From Prinsepia uniflora (Eukaryota; Streptophyta; Magnoliopsida; Rosales; Rosaceae): 64,000 nt of DNA. Position 1 is the stretch's first letter; each line of letters opens with the position of its first letter. This document shows positions 22,877-34,297 of the stretch, piece after piece. The notes beneath the pieces were generated by a model that was not told the DNA's origin, ran no database searches, and saw only the letters and a program-made list of their open reading frames with translations. A program made the translations under genes and the position numbers. The DNA lies in assembly GCA_032719365.1 (NCBI GenBank), contig CM064872.1, positions 20,863,572 through 20,927,571 of the forward strand, in the 5' to 3' direction.

Positions 22877-24353
22877 GAAATTGTTCCTTTCAGTCTAATT
22901 AACATTTTACCTTTAGGATTCGAGTTGTTCGGGAGTCGTTCGGGATAATTTCGGGAGTTCGGAAGGTTAAGTCTCTAAGTTTAATTTCGCCGAAAAATCC
23001 GGGAAAATTAGCAAAAATCCTACGAGTTATTTTGGGATGTTTGTAACCCTTCTTGTACGTTTTTACAGGACTGGACACTTCCGAAGCTACGGAGGAGCGC
23101 GTGGGACGCGATTGACGCGTCCTAAGACTGTGAGTGGACTTTTGATTTCTAAACTGGGCATGCATGACTATTTTTCTTGTTTATCTTATGGTTTTACATA
23201 TGATTTTACGATGGTGATATGATATATCGGTTTTACGTGTTTTCACGCTTTTCGAGATATTTATCGTATTTCACGCATTTCGAGGTTACGGTTTTCGCTT
23301 ATGCATGTGTGATGATTTTGATGAAGTATCTGGATATGATTAAGCATGTTACGGATTTATGATGTTTTGATCATAATTGTGAAGTGATTTTCGGAAATTT
23401 CTTGTGTTGGAATTTGCATGTGAATTCGGACATAAGTCCTACTATGATGTGATATGATTTCGGAATGATGTTGGAAAACGATTTGTGATGAATCCTAGTT
23501 TATTGTGTTTTAAAAACGGTTTTGGGTTTAAAGACCCGGTTGATTGTTGGATCTGGTTTTGGGTTTAAAGACCCGGTTTGTTGATGACGGGGGCGGGCCC
23601 GAAAATTGGGTTTAAGGACCCAGATTGAGTTTAAAGACTCGTGAGTTTAAAGACTCGATGATTGTGATACCCCCGAGGCCTACTAATCATGTTTTGAGTT
23701 TAAAGACTCGTTGATATCCCGGGAAGGCCTAATATTGAGTTTAAAGACTCGGATGGATCCAACGGCTTAACTGTGATTATTGATACACTTTTTACTTGAT
23801 TTGTGCAATTGATGTTTCAAAATGACAGTTTCTGGAATCTGGTAATATTAAATGGTTTTACATGAGTTATGACGATTTTCTGTAACGTTTTTCATGTGTT
23901 TTCGGAAAAAGAGTTTTGAAAGGTTTAATACGCGATTTCTGAATATTCGGTTATGCATGCGTGTTACAAAACTGGAGGGCGAACCCGATTTCGGAAAAAC
24001 TGTTTTCTGTAAAACTTATGTTTCGGTCCACTCACACTTTGTTGTTTTAAATTCCCTCCAGGTCGTGGTACAAGTGCGGGGGCAAGCGCCGAGGCAGAGG
24101 CGGAGGCATAAATTTTTCCGTTGCGGAGTAGTTAGTTCACAGAGTAGGATTTGTTCTTTAACCTGTTTTGTAATATTATTGCTCTGTGAAACTGTGGACT
24201 TGACGTCCATTCGGAGGTATTTGTTTAATCTCCCTGATCTGACAATGGGTGTGTTGTAATATTAATTAGTTTTCCGGTCTTTTGGATTCGATTGTCAGAC
24301 GGGAGCAGGATGCTTCTCGATTATCGAGGCGATAATCGGGGTGGGTCCTGTCA
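22877..24353 (+). repeat. X 5' LTR, second part
   Basis: Continues the X LTR after S and ends GGGTCCTGTCA at 24353, just before the primer site. It contains the donor-like block 23130-23139, hairpin repeats 23520-23755, the complement GTCCACTCAC at 24026-24035 and a CCCTCCAG acceptor ending at 24061. A hairpin with arms CGATTATCG and CGATAATCG lies 15 bp from the LTR end. Without S the LTR is about 3.02 kb, against 3.00 kb for its partner. Confidence 0.9.
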
Positions 24354-24355
24354 AT

Positions 24356-24367
24356 TGGTATCAGAGC
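24356..24367 (+). promoter_or_regulatory. X primer-binding site, initiator tRNA-Met type
   Basis: TGGTATCAGAGC, complementary to the 3' end of plant initiator tRNA-Met, two bases after the 5' LTR. The same site follows the LTRs of Y1, Q and, on the minus strand, the Cassandra element. Confidence 0.9.
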
Positions 24368-24452
24368 CTAGGTTTACGATTCGTGTCTGGCACTCGGGTG
24401 TGCCTTGATTATTGTACTAACTTATGCCTCTTTCAGAGAAGGACGACCGGCC

Positions 24453-27400
24453 ATGCCCCCGTGACGCGAACCCCCTCCACGACCTGATGGCGATGCCGAG
24501 AGTGCTTCGATCGAGCGAGCCCAGCGTCTTGGGGCTACGGTGTTTAGTGGTGGAGCGGATCCCGAGGATGCTCACCGTTGGATTTCTCGGTTCGAGCGGA
24601 TTTTTGCTGTGATGCACTGTCCTCCTGAGGAGCGAGTTGTTTTGGCTACCTTTTTGCTCGATGGATCTGCTTATGAGTGGTGGTACACTCTGGAGTTGTC
24701 GGGTTGGGATTCCCGCACAGTGACTTGGGAGACCTTTCGTGAACGGTTTCTGGATCAGTATTATCCCCGTTCATTCCGTGATGCTAGGGAGACCGAGTTT
24801 CTGCAGCTCCAGCAGGGGAGCGTGTCTGTAGCTGAGTATGAGCAGAACTTTCAGATGCTAGCCCGTTTTGCTCCTACCTTTGTATCTACTAAGGCTGAGA
24901 AATGTCGTAGGTTTGAGCTTGGCCTACGGGGTGAGAAACGGGCCATTGTGACGGCGGGAGCTTTTGCTACTCTCAGGGAGTTGTCAGATGTCGCAGTACG
25001 GGTTGAGGCCAGTCTTCCGACACGTCCACAGTACTCTGGTGATGGACAACGTCGAGGGCATTCATATTCTGGATCGTATGGTCAGGGAGCCCCGAAGAAG
25101 GGACGTTTTGGTGGAGCCTCATCTGCAGGCAATGATCGTTATGGCATGCCTGGTAACTATCAGAGTCCCGGATTCCGAGCGCCTAGGGCGCAGACTGCTC
25201 CGCAGGCGAGCGCGACTTCGGTTGCTTCCACGGGACGGAAGGGTGGTGGTTTTACTCGCGATGCTTCCAGTGTTATCTGTTTCTTCTGTGGCGAGCGGGG
25301 CCACTATCGGAGGGAGTGTCCATCTTTGCCACAAGGTGGTGGCGCTGGTCGGGGTGGAGCAGATCAGGGGCGGAGCACAGCTGCAGTTTCCGGAATTGGG
25401 AGTACTCGAGGAGGTGGTACTGGAGCGGCTAGTGGACAGAGGGGCCGAGGCCGTGGGCGAGCAGCTGGACCACAGACCCGAGTTTTTGCTGTTACGCAGC
25501 AGGAGGCCAGGGCAGCACCTGGTGTTGTGACAGGTACACTCACGATCTTTGGGCATGATGTTTGTGCTTTAATTGATCCCGGAGCTACTCATTCATTTAT
25601 TTCACGGGACTGTGAGTTGTTGGCGGGTAGAGAGGTGTCCGCCTTGGACTGTGACTTGGGAGTGAGTACGCCCACAAGAGATTTATTTGTGGTGAATCAA
25701 GTGTTGCGGGAGTGTCCCGTAATGGTAGGTGATGTTGGTCTGGTGGCAGATCTGATACTCTTGGACATGCACGACTTTGATGTCATTTTGGGAATGGATT
25801 GGTTGACGCTCCATCATGCTTCTATCGAATGTATCGATAAGAAGGTTACTTTTCGGAGCCCGGGGTTACCGGAAACCACCTTTCAGGGAATTCAGCGAGC
25901 AACTCCTGTCGGAGTGATTTCAGCCCTGAAGGCAAGTAAGTTGTTGAGGAAAGGGTGCCAGGGATACTTAGCTCAAGTGATGGACTCACGAGCTGCACCA
26001 TTGAGGGTGGAGGATATACCGATAGTACGGGAGTTCCCGGATGTCTTTCCGGAGGATCTACTAGGATTGCCACCGCATCGAGATGTCGAGTTCACTGTTG
26101 ATCTGGTTCCAGGTACGCAACCGATCTCTCAGACTCCGTATCGTATGGCGCCAGCTGAGTTGAAAGAACTGAAGGCGCAGTTACAAGAATTACTTGAGAT
26201 GGGTTTTATTCGACCGAGTGTATCCCCCTGGGGAGCCCCGGTGCTGTTTGTGAAGAAAAAGGATGGGAGCTTGAGACTCTGCATCGATTACAGGCAACTG
26301 AATAAAGTAACGATCAGGAACAAATACCCGTTGCCTCGGATCGATGATTTGTTCGATCAGCTGCGAGGAGCGCAGTACTTCTCCAAAATTGATCTTCGTT
26401 CTGGGTATCATCAGTTGCGGGTTAAGGATGGGGATGTACCCAAGACAGCCTTTAGGACCCGATATGGTCATTATGAGTTCCTTGTGATGCCGTTTGGTTT
26501 GACCAACACACCCGCAGCGTTTCTGGATTTGATGAACCGAGTGTTGCAGCCTTACTTGGATCGCTTTGTCATCGTGTTCATTGACGATATCCTAGTCTAC
26601 TCGAGGAGTACGGAAGCGCACGAGGAGCACTTAAGGATGGTGTTGGGTACCTTGAGGGGAAACCAGTTGTATGTGAAGCTCAGCAAGTGTCAGTTTTGGT
26701 TGACGAGCGTGAGTTTCTTGGGGCATGTGATCTCAACTGACGGGATTAGTGTGGATTCTCAGAAAATTGAGGCAGTGGTGAAGTGGGAACAACCGAGGAC
26801 CGTCACTGAAGTCAGAAGTTTCTTGGGTTTGGCTGGTTACTACAGGAGGTTTGTAGAGGGTTTCTCTACCATTGCTGCCCCGTTGACACGACTGACGTGG
26901 AAGGGAGTCAAGTTTGAGTGGGATGACGATTGTGAGCGCAGTTTTCGGGAGCTAAAGGAAAGGTTGACATCTGCTCCTATACTGACCCTTCCAGACGACA
27001 GTGGGGAATTCGAGGTGTACAGTGATGCATCTTTACAGGGTTTGGGTTGTGTGCTAATGCAGCATGGGAAAGTGATTGCCTATGCTTCGCGCCAGTTGAA
27101 ACCGCATGAGCGCAATTATCCGACGCACGACTTGGAATTAGCTGCTGTTGTGCATGCGTTAAAAATTTGGAGACATCACTTGTATGGTGCGACTTGCAGA
27201 ATGTTCACGGATCACAAAAGCCTGAAGTACGTGTTCACTCAGAAGGAGTTAAATGTGAGGCAACGACGGTGGCAAGAGCTAATTAAAGATTATGATTGCA
27301 CGATTGAGCACCACCCGGGAAAAGCCAATGTGGTGGCTGATGCTCTAAGCCGGAAGTCAACGCATTTCGTAGCACATCTACGGACGGTTCATCTACCACT

Positions 27401-28911
27401 TTTGGTTGAACTCCGTAAGACTAGCATTGATTTGGGTTTGGATGGCCAAGGTGTCTTGCTGGCTAATTTTCATGTGAGACCACTTTTGATCGATCGGATC
27501 GTTGAGGCTCAATCTCAAGATCCTGTCTCATGTGTACTTCGGATTGAAGTGGAAGCTGGTGAACGGCTAGATTTTACAGTCAGGGAGGATGGAGCTTTGC
27601 TAAAAGAAGGACGGTTGTGCGTGCCCGACGTTGAGGCACTGAAGAGGGAGATCTTGGACGAAGCTCATAGTTCGGCCTACGCGATGCATCCTGGTGGGAC
27701 CAAGATGTATCGTACCTTGCGAGAGCACTACTGGTAGCATGGAATGAAACGGGAGATTGCCGAGTTTGTCAGCAGGTGTCTGATTTGCCAGCAAGTGAAG
27801 GCTGAGAGACAACGACCTTATGCAGCCTTGCAACCCCTACCTATCCCGGAATGGAAATGCGATCACTTAACGATGGATTTTGTGTTTGGACTTCCTAGGA
27901 CACCCAGAGGTCACGATGGAGTTTGGGTGATTGTGGACAGGCTTACGAAATCAGCTCATTTCTTGCCGGTGCGAGAGAATTTCAGGATGACACAGTTGGC
28001 TCAGTTGTTTCTCGACGAGATCATCCGTTTGCACGGTACTCCAGAATCAATAGTTTCGGACAGAGACCCAAGGTTTACTTCTCAGTTTTGGCAAAGTCTA
28101 CAGGAAGCCTTTGGGACGAAACTTCGTTTCAGTACTGCATTTCATCCTCAGACTGACGGCCAGTCTGAGCGGACCATCCAGATATTGGAGGATATGATGC
28201 GAGCTTGCGTTCTACAATTTCAGGATACTTGGGAGTCACATCTAGCCTTGATGGAATTTGCCTACAACAACAGTATCAGGCGAGCATTGGGATGGCTCCG
28301 TACGAAGCCTTGTACGGACGGCAGTGCAGAACCCCGTTGTGTTGGACGGATGTGGGTGAAAGGAAGCTGACTAAATCCGAATTGGTGGAACTGACAACCG
28401 AGAAGGTCAAACTCATCAGAGATCGGCTCAAGGCAGCCCAGGACAGACAAAAGAGCTATGTGGACCATCGGATTCGAGATCTTGAATTTGCGGTCGGAGA
28501 TCGGGTATTTCTGAAATTGTCCCCTTGGAAGGGTGTTGTGAGATTCGGCAGGCGAGGGAAGTTGAGCCCTCGTTATATTGGACTATATGAGATTACCGAG
28601 AGGATTGGCCCGGTGGCCTACCGGTTAGCACTACCGCCAGAACTTTCGAGGGTCCACGATGTTTTTCATGTGTCGATGTTGCGGAAATATGTGTTTGACG
28701 CATCTCATGTTCTGGAGGAACAACCCATTGAACTCCGAGAGGATTTAAGCTTTGAAGAACAGTCGGTGCAGATTTTAGACCGAAAGGATAAAGTGCTACG
28801 TCGGAAGACCGTTCCTCTGGTAAAGGTACTCTGGAGGAACCAGGATGTGGAGGAAGCCACATGGGACCCGAGGCGCAGATGCGAGAACAGTTCCCCTACC
28901 TGTTTCCTTGA
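24453..28911 (+). pseudogene. gag-pol: X gag-pol polyprotein, Tekay/Del-type chromovirus, four lesions
   Basis: Single-frame polyprotein of a Ty3/gypsy chromovirus. The likely start ATG is 24453, but codon 4 is TGA, so the clean open part begins at 24540 (1065 residues to 27737). Counting from there: gag with EYWW-like EWWYTL; CCHC knuckle near 247-260; protease DPGATHSF at 346; RT with FIDD at 680-683; RNase H with first Asp at 829; integrase zinc histidine at 1043. A TAG at 27735-27737 cuts the HHCC domain. Integrase then continues with D, D35E residues at 27876, 28059 and 28167. A one-base deletion near 28275 shifts frame, and another indel near 28865 breaks the chromodomain-like end. With only four lesions and similar LTRs it is recent. 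Confidence 0.93.
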
Positions 28912-28927
28912 AATTTCGGGACGAAAT

Positions 28928-28945
28928 TTCTTAAGGGGGGGAGAT
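28928..28945 (+). promoter_or_regulatory. X polypurine tract
   Basis: TTCTTAAGGGGGGGAGAT directly before the 3' LTR, the usual plus-strand primer. It follows the ATTTCGGGACGAAATT segment typical of plant chromovirus ends. Confidence 0.85.
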
Positions 28946-31900
28946 TGTAACGCCCCGGACGTTCTGAAAATGTAATATTATAAAACATTGAATAAAATGA
29001 CGTTTTTACCCTTGTGATTCGTATGGTCAAATTGTTGACTTTTTGATTGGAGAGTCGAACGGACGTTGAGTGATGACCGTGACGTAGTTCGGGACGTCAC
29101 GAGTTCATAGACAGGTGGCACGTCCGATTCGGACGCTCGAGGCGAAAGTTATGATGTTCAGAAGTTCAGGGGCATTATCGTAAATTGGACTTATAAAGGG
29201 AAAAGGTTGACTTTTTGTTTGACAATTGATATCCACATGATTCGAAGACCGTTAGGTTCGTCTCGAGGTCCCGAGTACAACGACAGGCGGCACGCGCGAA
29301 ACGGACGACGGATGACCGAGTTACGAGTCACGGAAGTTGGAGGGCAATTCGGTAATTTTTGCCCTGAGGGCATTTTGGTCTTTTCACACGGGGTACTGTT
29401 CACCGCCGTGGAAAACAGAGCACAGTCGTGGTGTCTTGTGCGTTCAATTGTTTAAGGCTTAATGGAAGGATCAGGTGCATTGTTTAAGTCGATTGAGGTA
29501 GTGGAAGCAGGATCGAGTGGCTCAGGTGCACAGTTGGACAGAGTTCAGGGCACGGGAGAGCATGAATTAGCCATGGCTTCTGTGTGCGTGGGAGACATTT
29601 TCAGAGAACCTCAGTTGGTCTCCCACGGGTTGCTGGCCGCTTTGATCGATTAGCTGACTTCCTTTGAGTCTGGGTGCTCATTTGGAGTCATTCGGCTGTG
29701 GAGAGACTGAGAGAGGTTGAGAGAAAACCGCGAGGAAACAGTTCGGGTTTTTGGGGGGAAAACTCTGAATTCGATTTCTACGGCTTGAGAGACAAATCTA
29801 AACACGTAGGGAGTTTTCTGGGAGTGATTGAATCTCGACCGTGCAAGAACTGAAGGGTTTCGAGCACGGATTGCCCAAGAACCCAAGTTCCAGTTCGAAG
29901 GGAAAACCAGTTGGAGGGAAAATTGAAGATCAAATTGTGGGGACATTCGAGCTAAACTAAGGGCCGTTCTAGTCTTCTGGGAGCAAAAGGAAACCAACCA
30001 CATCGATTTCGAAGGACGTCACTCACGAATTGGCCAAGAACTGAGCTCCTTGGTTCTGAGAATTTTCGAGCTTGAGGACGACGACTTCCAGGTAACGGCG
30101 AGCTCAATTGTTTGTGCTATTGTGTTCGTATAGGTCCCCTTAAGCTACTGGTGAAATAAATTTGAGAATGGAGTTAGTTTGGGTGAGTTCCAGAAGTCGA
30201 CTTGTTCGACTGTTCGAGCTTGAGTTGGGTCGATTTGGTGTTAGTCGAGGTTAACCGTTTACACAAACCTAAAATTAACGGATTAGAGAAGATAATAGGA
30301 TTGAAAACGAGGGGAATTGATTGAGAATTGAGCTTGAACTGGTCGGGTTGAGTTGCGGGTAATAGACCCGTTTATCAGCCTATCCGGGTAAGAACGAAGA
30401 CACTGTAGCTTGGCGCGTGGCCTTCACGCGCAGCCACTTTGGACGGCGCGTGACGGCGCGTGCGATGTTAACTCCGGTCACGGTCAACATGGAAATTGTT
30501 CCTTTCAGTCTAATTAACATTTTACCTTTAGGATTCGAGTAGTTCGGGAGTCGTTCGGGATAATTTCGGGAGTCCGGAAGGTTAAGTCTCTAAGTTTAAT
30601 TTCGCCGAAAAATCCGGGAAAATTAGGAAAAATCCTACGAGTTATTTTGGGATGTTTTTAACCCTTCTTGTACGTTTTTACAGGCCCGGACACTTCCGAA
30701 GCTACGGAGGAGTGCTTGGGACGCGATTGACGCGTCCTAAGACTGTGAGTGGACTTTTGATTTCTAAACTGGCATGCATGACTATTTTTCTTGTTTATCT
30801 TATGGTTTTACATATGATTTTACGATGGTGATATGATATATCGGTTTTACGTGTTTTCACGCTTTTCGAGATATTTATCGTATTTCACGCATTTCGAGGT
30901 TACGGTTTTCGCGTATGCATGCGTGATGATTTTGATGAAGTATCTGGATATGATTAAGCATGTTACGGATTTATTATGTTTTGATCATAATTGTGAAGTG
31001 ATTTTCGGAAATTGCTTGTGTTGGAATTTGCATGTGAATTCGGACATAAGTCCTACTATGATGTGATATGATTTCGGAATGATGTTGGAAAACGGTTTGT
31101 GATGAACCTGGTTTATTGTGTTTTAAAAACGGTTTTGGGTTTAAAACCCCGGTTGATTGTTGGATCTGGTTTTGGGTTTAAAGACCCGGTTTGTTGATGA
31201 CGGGGCGGGCCCGAAAATTGGGTTTAAGGACCCAGATTGAGTTTAAAGACTCGATGATTGTGATACCCCCGAGGCCTACTAATCATGTTTTGAGTTTAAA
31301 GACTCGTTGATATCCCGGGAAGGCCTAATATTGAGTTTAAAGACTCGGATGGATCCAACGGCTTAACTGTGATTATTGATACACTTTTTACTTGATTTGT
31401 GCAATTGATGTTTCAAAATGACAGTTTCTGGAATCTGGTAATATTAAATGGTTTTACATGAGTTATGACGATTTTCTGTAACGTTTTTCATGTGTTTTCG
31501 GAAAAAGAGTTTTGAAAGGTTTAATACGCGATTTCTGAATATTCGGTTATGCATGCGTGTTACAAAACTGGAGGGCGAACCCGATTTCGGAAAAACTGTT
31601 TTCTGTAAAACTTATGTTTCGGTCCACTCACACTTTGTTGTTTTAAATTCCCTCCAGGTCGTGGTACATGTGCGGGGGCAAGCGCCGAGGCAGAGGCGGA
31701 GGCATAAAGTTTTCCGTTGCGGAGTAGTTAGTTCACAGAGTAGGATTTGTTCTTTAACCTGTTTTATAATATTATTGCTCTGTGAAACTGTGGACTTGAC
31801 GTCCAGTCGGAGGTATTTGTTTAATCTCCCTGGTCTGACAATGGGTGTGTTGTAATATTAATTAGTTTTCCGGTCTTTTGGATTCGATTGTCAGACGGGA

Positions 31901-31949
31901 GCAGGATGCTTCCCGATTATCGAGGCGATAATCGGGGTGGGTCTTATCT
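28946..31949 (+). repeat. X 3' LTR (3.0 kb)
   Basis: Starts TGTAACGCCCCGG. Differs from the 5' copy by scattered changes and a few small deletions, for example about 15 bp in the GTTTAAAGACTC cluster. It ends in GGGTCTTATCT where the 5' copy has GGGTCCTGTCA, so the terminal CA is mutated. The donor-like block is at 30745-30754, the complement at 31622-31631 and the acceptor at 31657. A 117-codon antisense frame (30003-29650) also occurs in the 5' LTR but resembles nothing and is probably chance. Confidence 0.9.
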
Positions 31950-31954
31950 TCTAC

Positions 31955-32540
31955 GAACATTGACCTTGGACTTAGAGAGACTTGGGTTTGAGACCCCAGG
32001 TATCACGCACGTAGCTTTGGAAACCGTGACAGGATTGGTTGTGTGAATTATATGTATGTATGATATATGATATGATATACATGATGGACATAGGTTTTGG
32101 CAGTGGCCCGTGTACGTGGTTTTACTATGGTTTGGGCTGAGTCCCCGATGGATTTGGGCAGTGGCCCGTATGGTTGGTTCTTTATGGTTCTTTCGGATTA
32201 TGGTTTTGGGCTTAGTTCCCACATATGGCCTTTTTGGGTTAAATGGTTTTCGAATGCATGCATGCTTTTTAGTGAAGGGTACAAATGTCTTCGTTAAAAT
32301 ATTTTTATAAACTGGTTGTTTTGTCCACTCACAGTTTTTAATGTTTTGACTGCCCTTAAGGTTGATAGCGGATGTGGACTGTAGTAGAGACCGAGATATC
32401 ACATACCTCCTCCAGATCCTGGCGTACTCTGATAGCCCGAGAGGGCAAAGGTCGGAAATATCCCTTGTCTGACACTTCGTGTCAGACGGGAGTAGGGTTA
32501 TCCCGCGTTAATCCCGAGGGGATTGGGATGGGTCTTGTCA
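31955..32540 (+). repeat. Y1 5' LTR, second part
   Basis: Resumes after X with sequence matching 36720 onward in the Y1 3' LTR and ends GGGTCTTGTCA. It contains repeated GGGC-AGTG-GCCC words (32096-32220), GTCCACTCAC at 32323-32332 and a TTAAG acceptor-like end at 32360 that is CAG in the other copies. A hairpin with arms GTCTGACAC and GTGTCAGAC lies at 32467-32487. Confidence 0.88.
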
Positions 32541-33691
32541 AAGTGGTATCAGAGCATAGGATTGCTTATCTGAGCAGGGTTGCTCATGTTACTCTGAATT
32601 CCAGACCGTATTTTGTGCGATACTCCGTGCGCATGTCGAGGATTTGATATCTCAATGGGCTACAGTTCGTTATCAACCTGATAGTTAGGATACCGGTACG
32701 ATAGTTAGTAGGATTGAATCGCGGATCATCTTGGTTCGGCACTTGATGCCGGGGTTGTCATAGTTCTGTCGTGGATGGAAAAGTGGGACCCTACGGAAGG
32801 ATGAACGTAACAGTACGTTAGCGTTTTGATCGTGAGACGGTTAGTGGGATCGTCTTTCACGATACTGTAGGATTAGTTTGACGATAGTTCGGAATTGTGA
32901 CCATCGGATGGTCGGATTTTGTTGAGTTAAATGGATATACTGCTGGGAGCAGTCGGATTCTAGGAATCCTAGTTGAACTGACGGTAGGATTGGATTGACG
33001 TCCTTATGATGTCAAGACCGCGGAGACGGTCAGATTGTGGATTATACCGCAGTTGGTAGTTAATAGTTGGGTTTAGTGGAACCCTAGAGTGTGATCGTGG
33101 AACCCTAAGGTAGTGTGTATGGTTCGGAAAGGTGAGTTGGCGAATGGTTAGACTTTCACGTTTTACGATGTAGAGACCGTCGGTTAGTCATGTCATGTAC
33201 GGTCATGTTTGGACGTGTTCGATCATGTTTGGTCATGTCATGCTTGGTCATGTTCGGTCTAGTCATATCAGCTTTAGTGATGGGACTGCACTTTGCAGTC
33301 GGGGTTGTACTTATCGGTTAGACCTAGTTGGTTGTCGTACTACTTTAGCTGTGATGGATTGTTGGTGCAGCTAAGGTCATGGGCAATCTGGTAGACGACA
33401 CTGGTTGAGTCGAGTTACGACTGGTTGGAGATTGGTTGGACAAGTTACTAGGGTTAGTACTTGTCGATGGAATCCTTGAGTGGGATACGGAGTAGTTGGT
33501 ACGGGCGATTGATTCAGTTGGAAGCAGAGTCTAGATCGTGATGTCTGGTGGTTAGGTCTACACGAGTCTGTGGCAAGCACGACTACCATGAGTGGTTGTA
33601 GTTACGTTTGTTAGGAATCAGGGGATGTTTTCTTTTCTCGTATGAGATGTTAGGGTGACTGTACCTAAAATTGTTGGGTACGAGGGAGGCG

Positions 33692-33775
33692 GAGTTTCTC
33701 CAATTCGAGCAGAGGTACGGGATCGTCGCTCAGTATGAGCGGAGATCCAGGATTTTTTGTTTCGCACACTGGATG
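33692..33775 (+). pseudogene. Fossil gag segment in Y1
   Basis: One frame reads EFLQFEQRYGIVAQYERRSR and then FCFAHW. This aligns with X gag around 24805 (EFLQLQQGSVSVAEYEQNFQ, then LARFA). The homologous place in Q (45334-45400) and a weaker one in Z (about 51095-51160) read similarly. It shows that the non-coding family descends from a coding relative of X. It is too short to be a gene. Confidence 0.65.
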
Positions 33776-34224
33776 CAGAGGCTGATGCTGATGCCTGTGT
33801 GTTGATACTAGTGTTGGTGATTGTATACTCAGGTTGAGTGTGTTGGAGGTTAGTGTAACCACGGGCGAGTATAGTGTTAGTTTTCGACCAGCGACTGTCA
33901 AGTGGGGACAATGTCGAATGTGTCAGCGTGGATCGATGAGTGAGGTCTGGTAACTCCCAGTGGGAGCAGACGTCAGGAACCAACGAGTTGTTTGTGTCAA
34001 CGAAATGGTAGATCTGAAAAGTGGTGTCAATTCAGAACGTGTGATTACTATCATTCGACGTGGTCGAGTGTAGTCGATACGACGTGAATGTTGGTGGTAC
34101 GTCTGGCTCCAGCCGAGTTTTGTTCTGGTTAGTTGGTGTACGAGTGTACACGTGTCGTGAGATCGAATTATTTCCATGAGGTGGATGTGGAATCGGGATA
34201 GTTGGAGTTTCGAGAACGAAACTA

Positions 34225-34297
34225 ATTAAGGAGGGAAGAACGATTGGATTTAGGTTGGTTGGAATTTCGAGGACAAAATTAATTAAGGAGGGAAGGT
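34225..34297 (+). promoter_or_regulatory. Two consecutive polypurine tracts of Y1
   Basis: ATTAAGGAGGGAAGAA at 34225-34240 and AATTAAGGAGGGAAGGT at 34281-34297, each preceded by a TTTCGAG-ACGAAA or TTTCGAGGACAAAA segment. Only the second borders the LTR. The first looks like a local duplication of about 57 bp. Confidence 0.7.

Larger units (their letters stand above)
18271..32360 (+). other. Predicted LTR intron of Y1 5' LTR (split by X)
   Basis: GTGAGTGGAC at 18271-18280 gives a consensus splice donor. GTCCACTCAC at 32323-32332 lies just before a TTTTGACTGCCCTTAAG end at 32360, where the other copies have CCCTTCAG. Without X the interval is about 1.34 kb. It is filled with short hairpins. 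Intron status is inferred. Confidence 0.35.
32541..34297 (+). mobile_element. Y1 internal region (non-coding, LARD-like)
   Basis: Begins with an initiator-Met primer site (32544-32555) and ends in polypurine tracts, but has no working gag or pol. About 1.76 kb between 3-kb LTRs makes Y1 a large retrotransposon derivative that would need proteins in trans. Segments such as TCAATGGGCTACAGTTCG and TACGATAGTTAGTAGGA recur in Q at 44300-44380, so the non-coding internal region belongs to a family. A fossil gag segment lies at 33692-33775. Confidence 0.8.
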
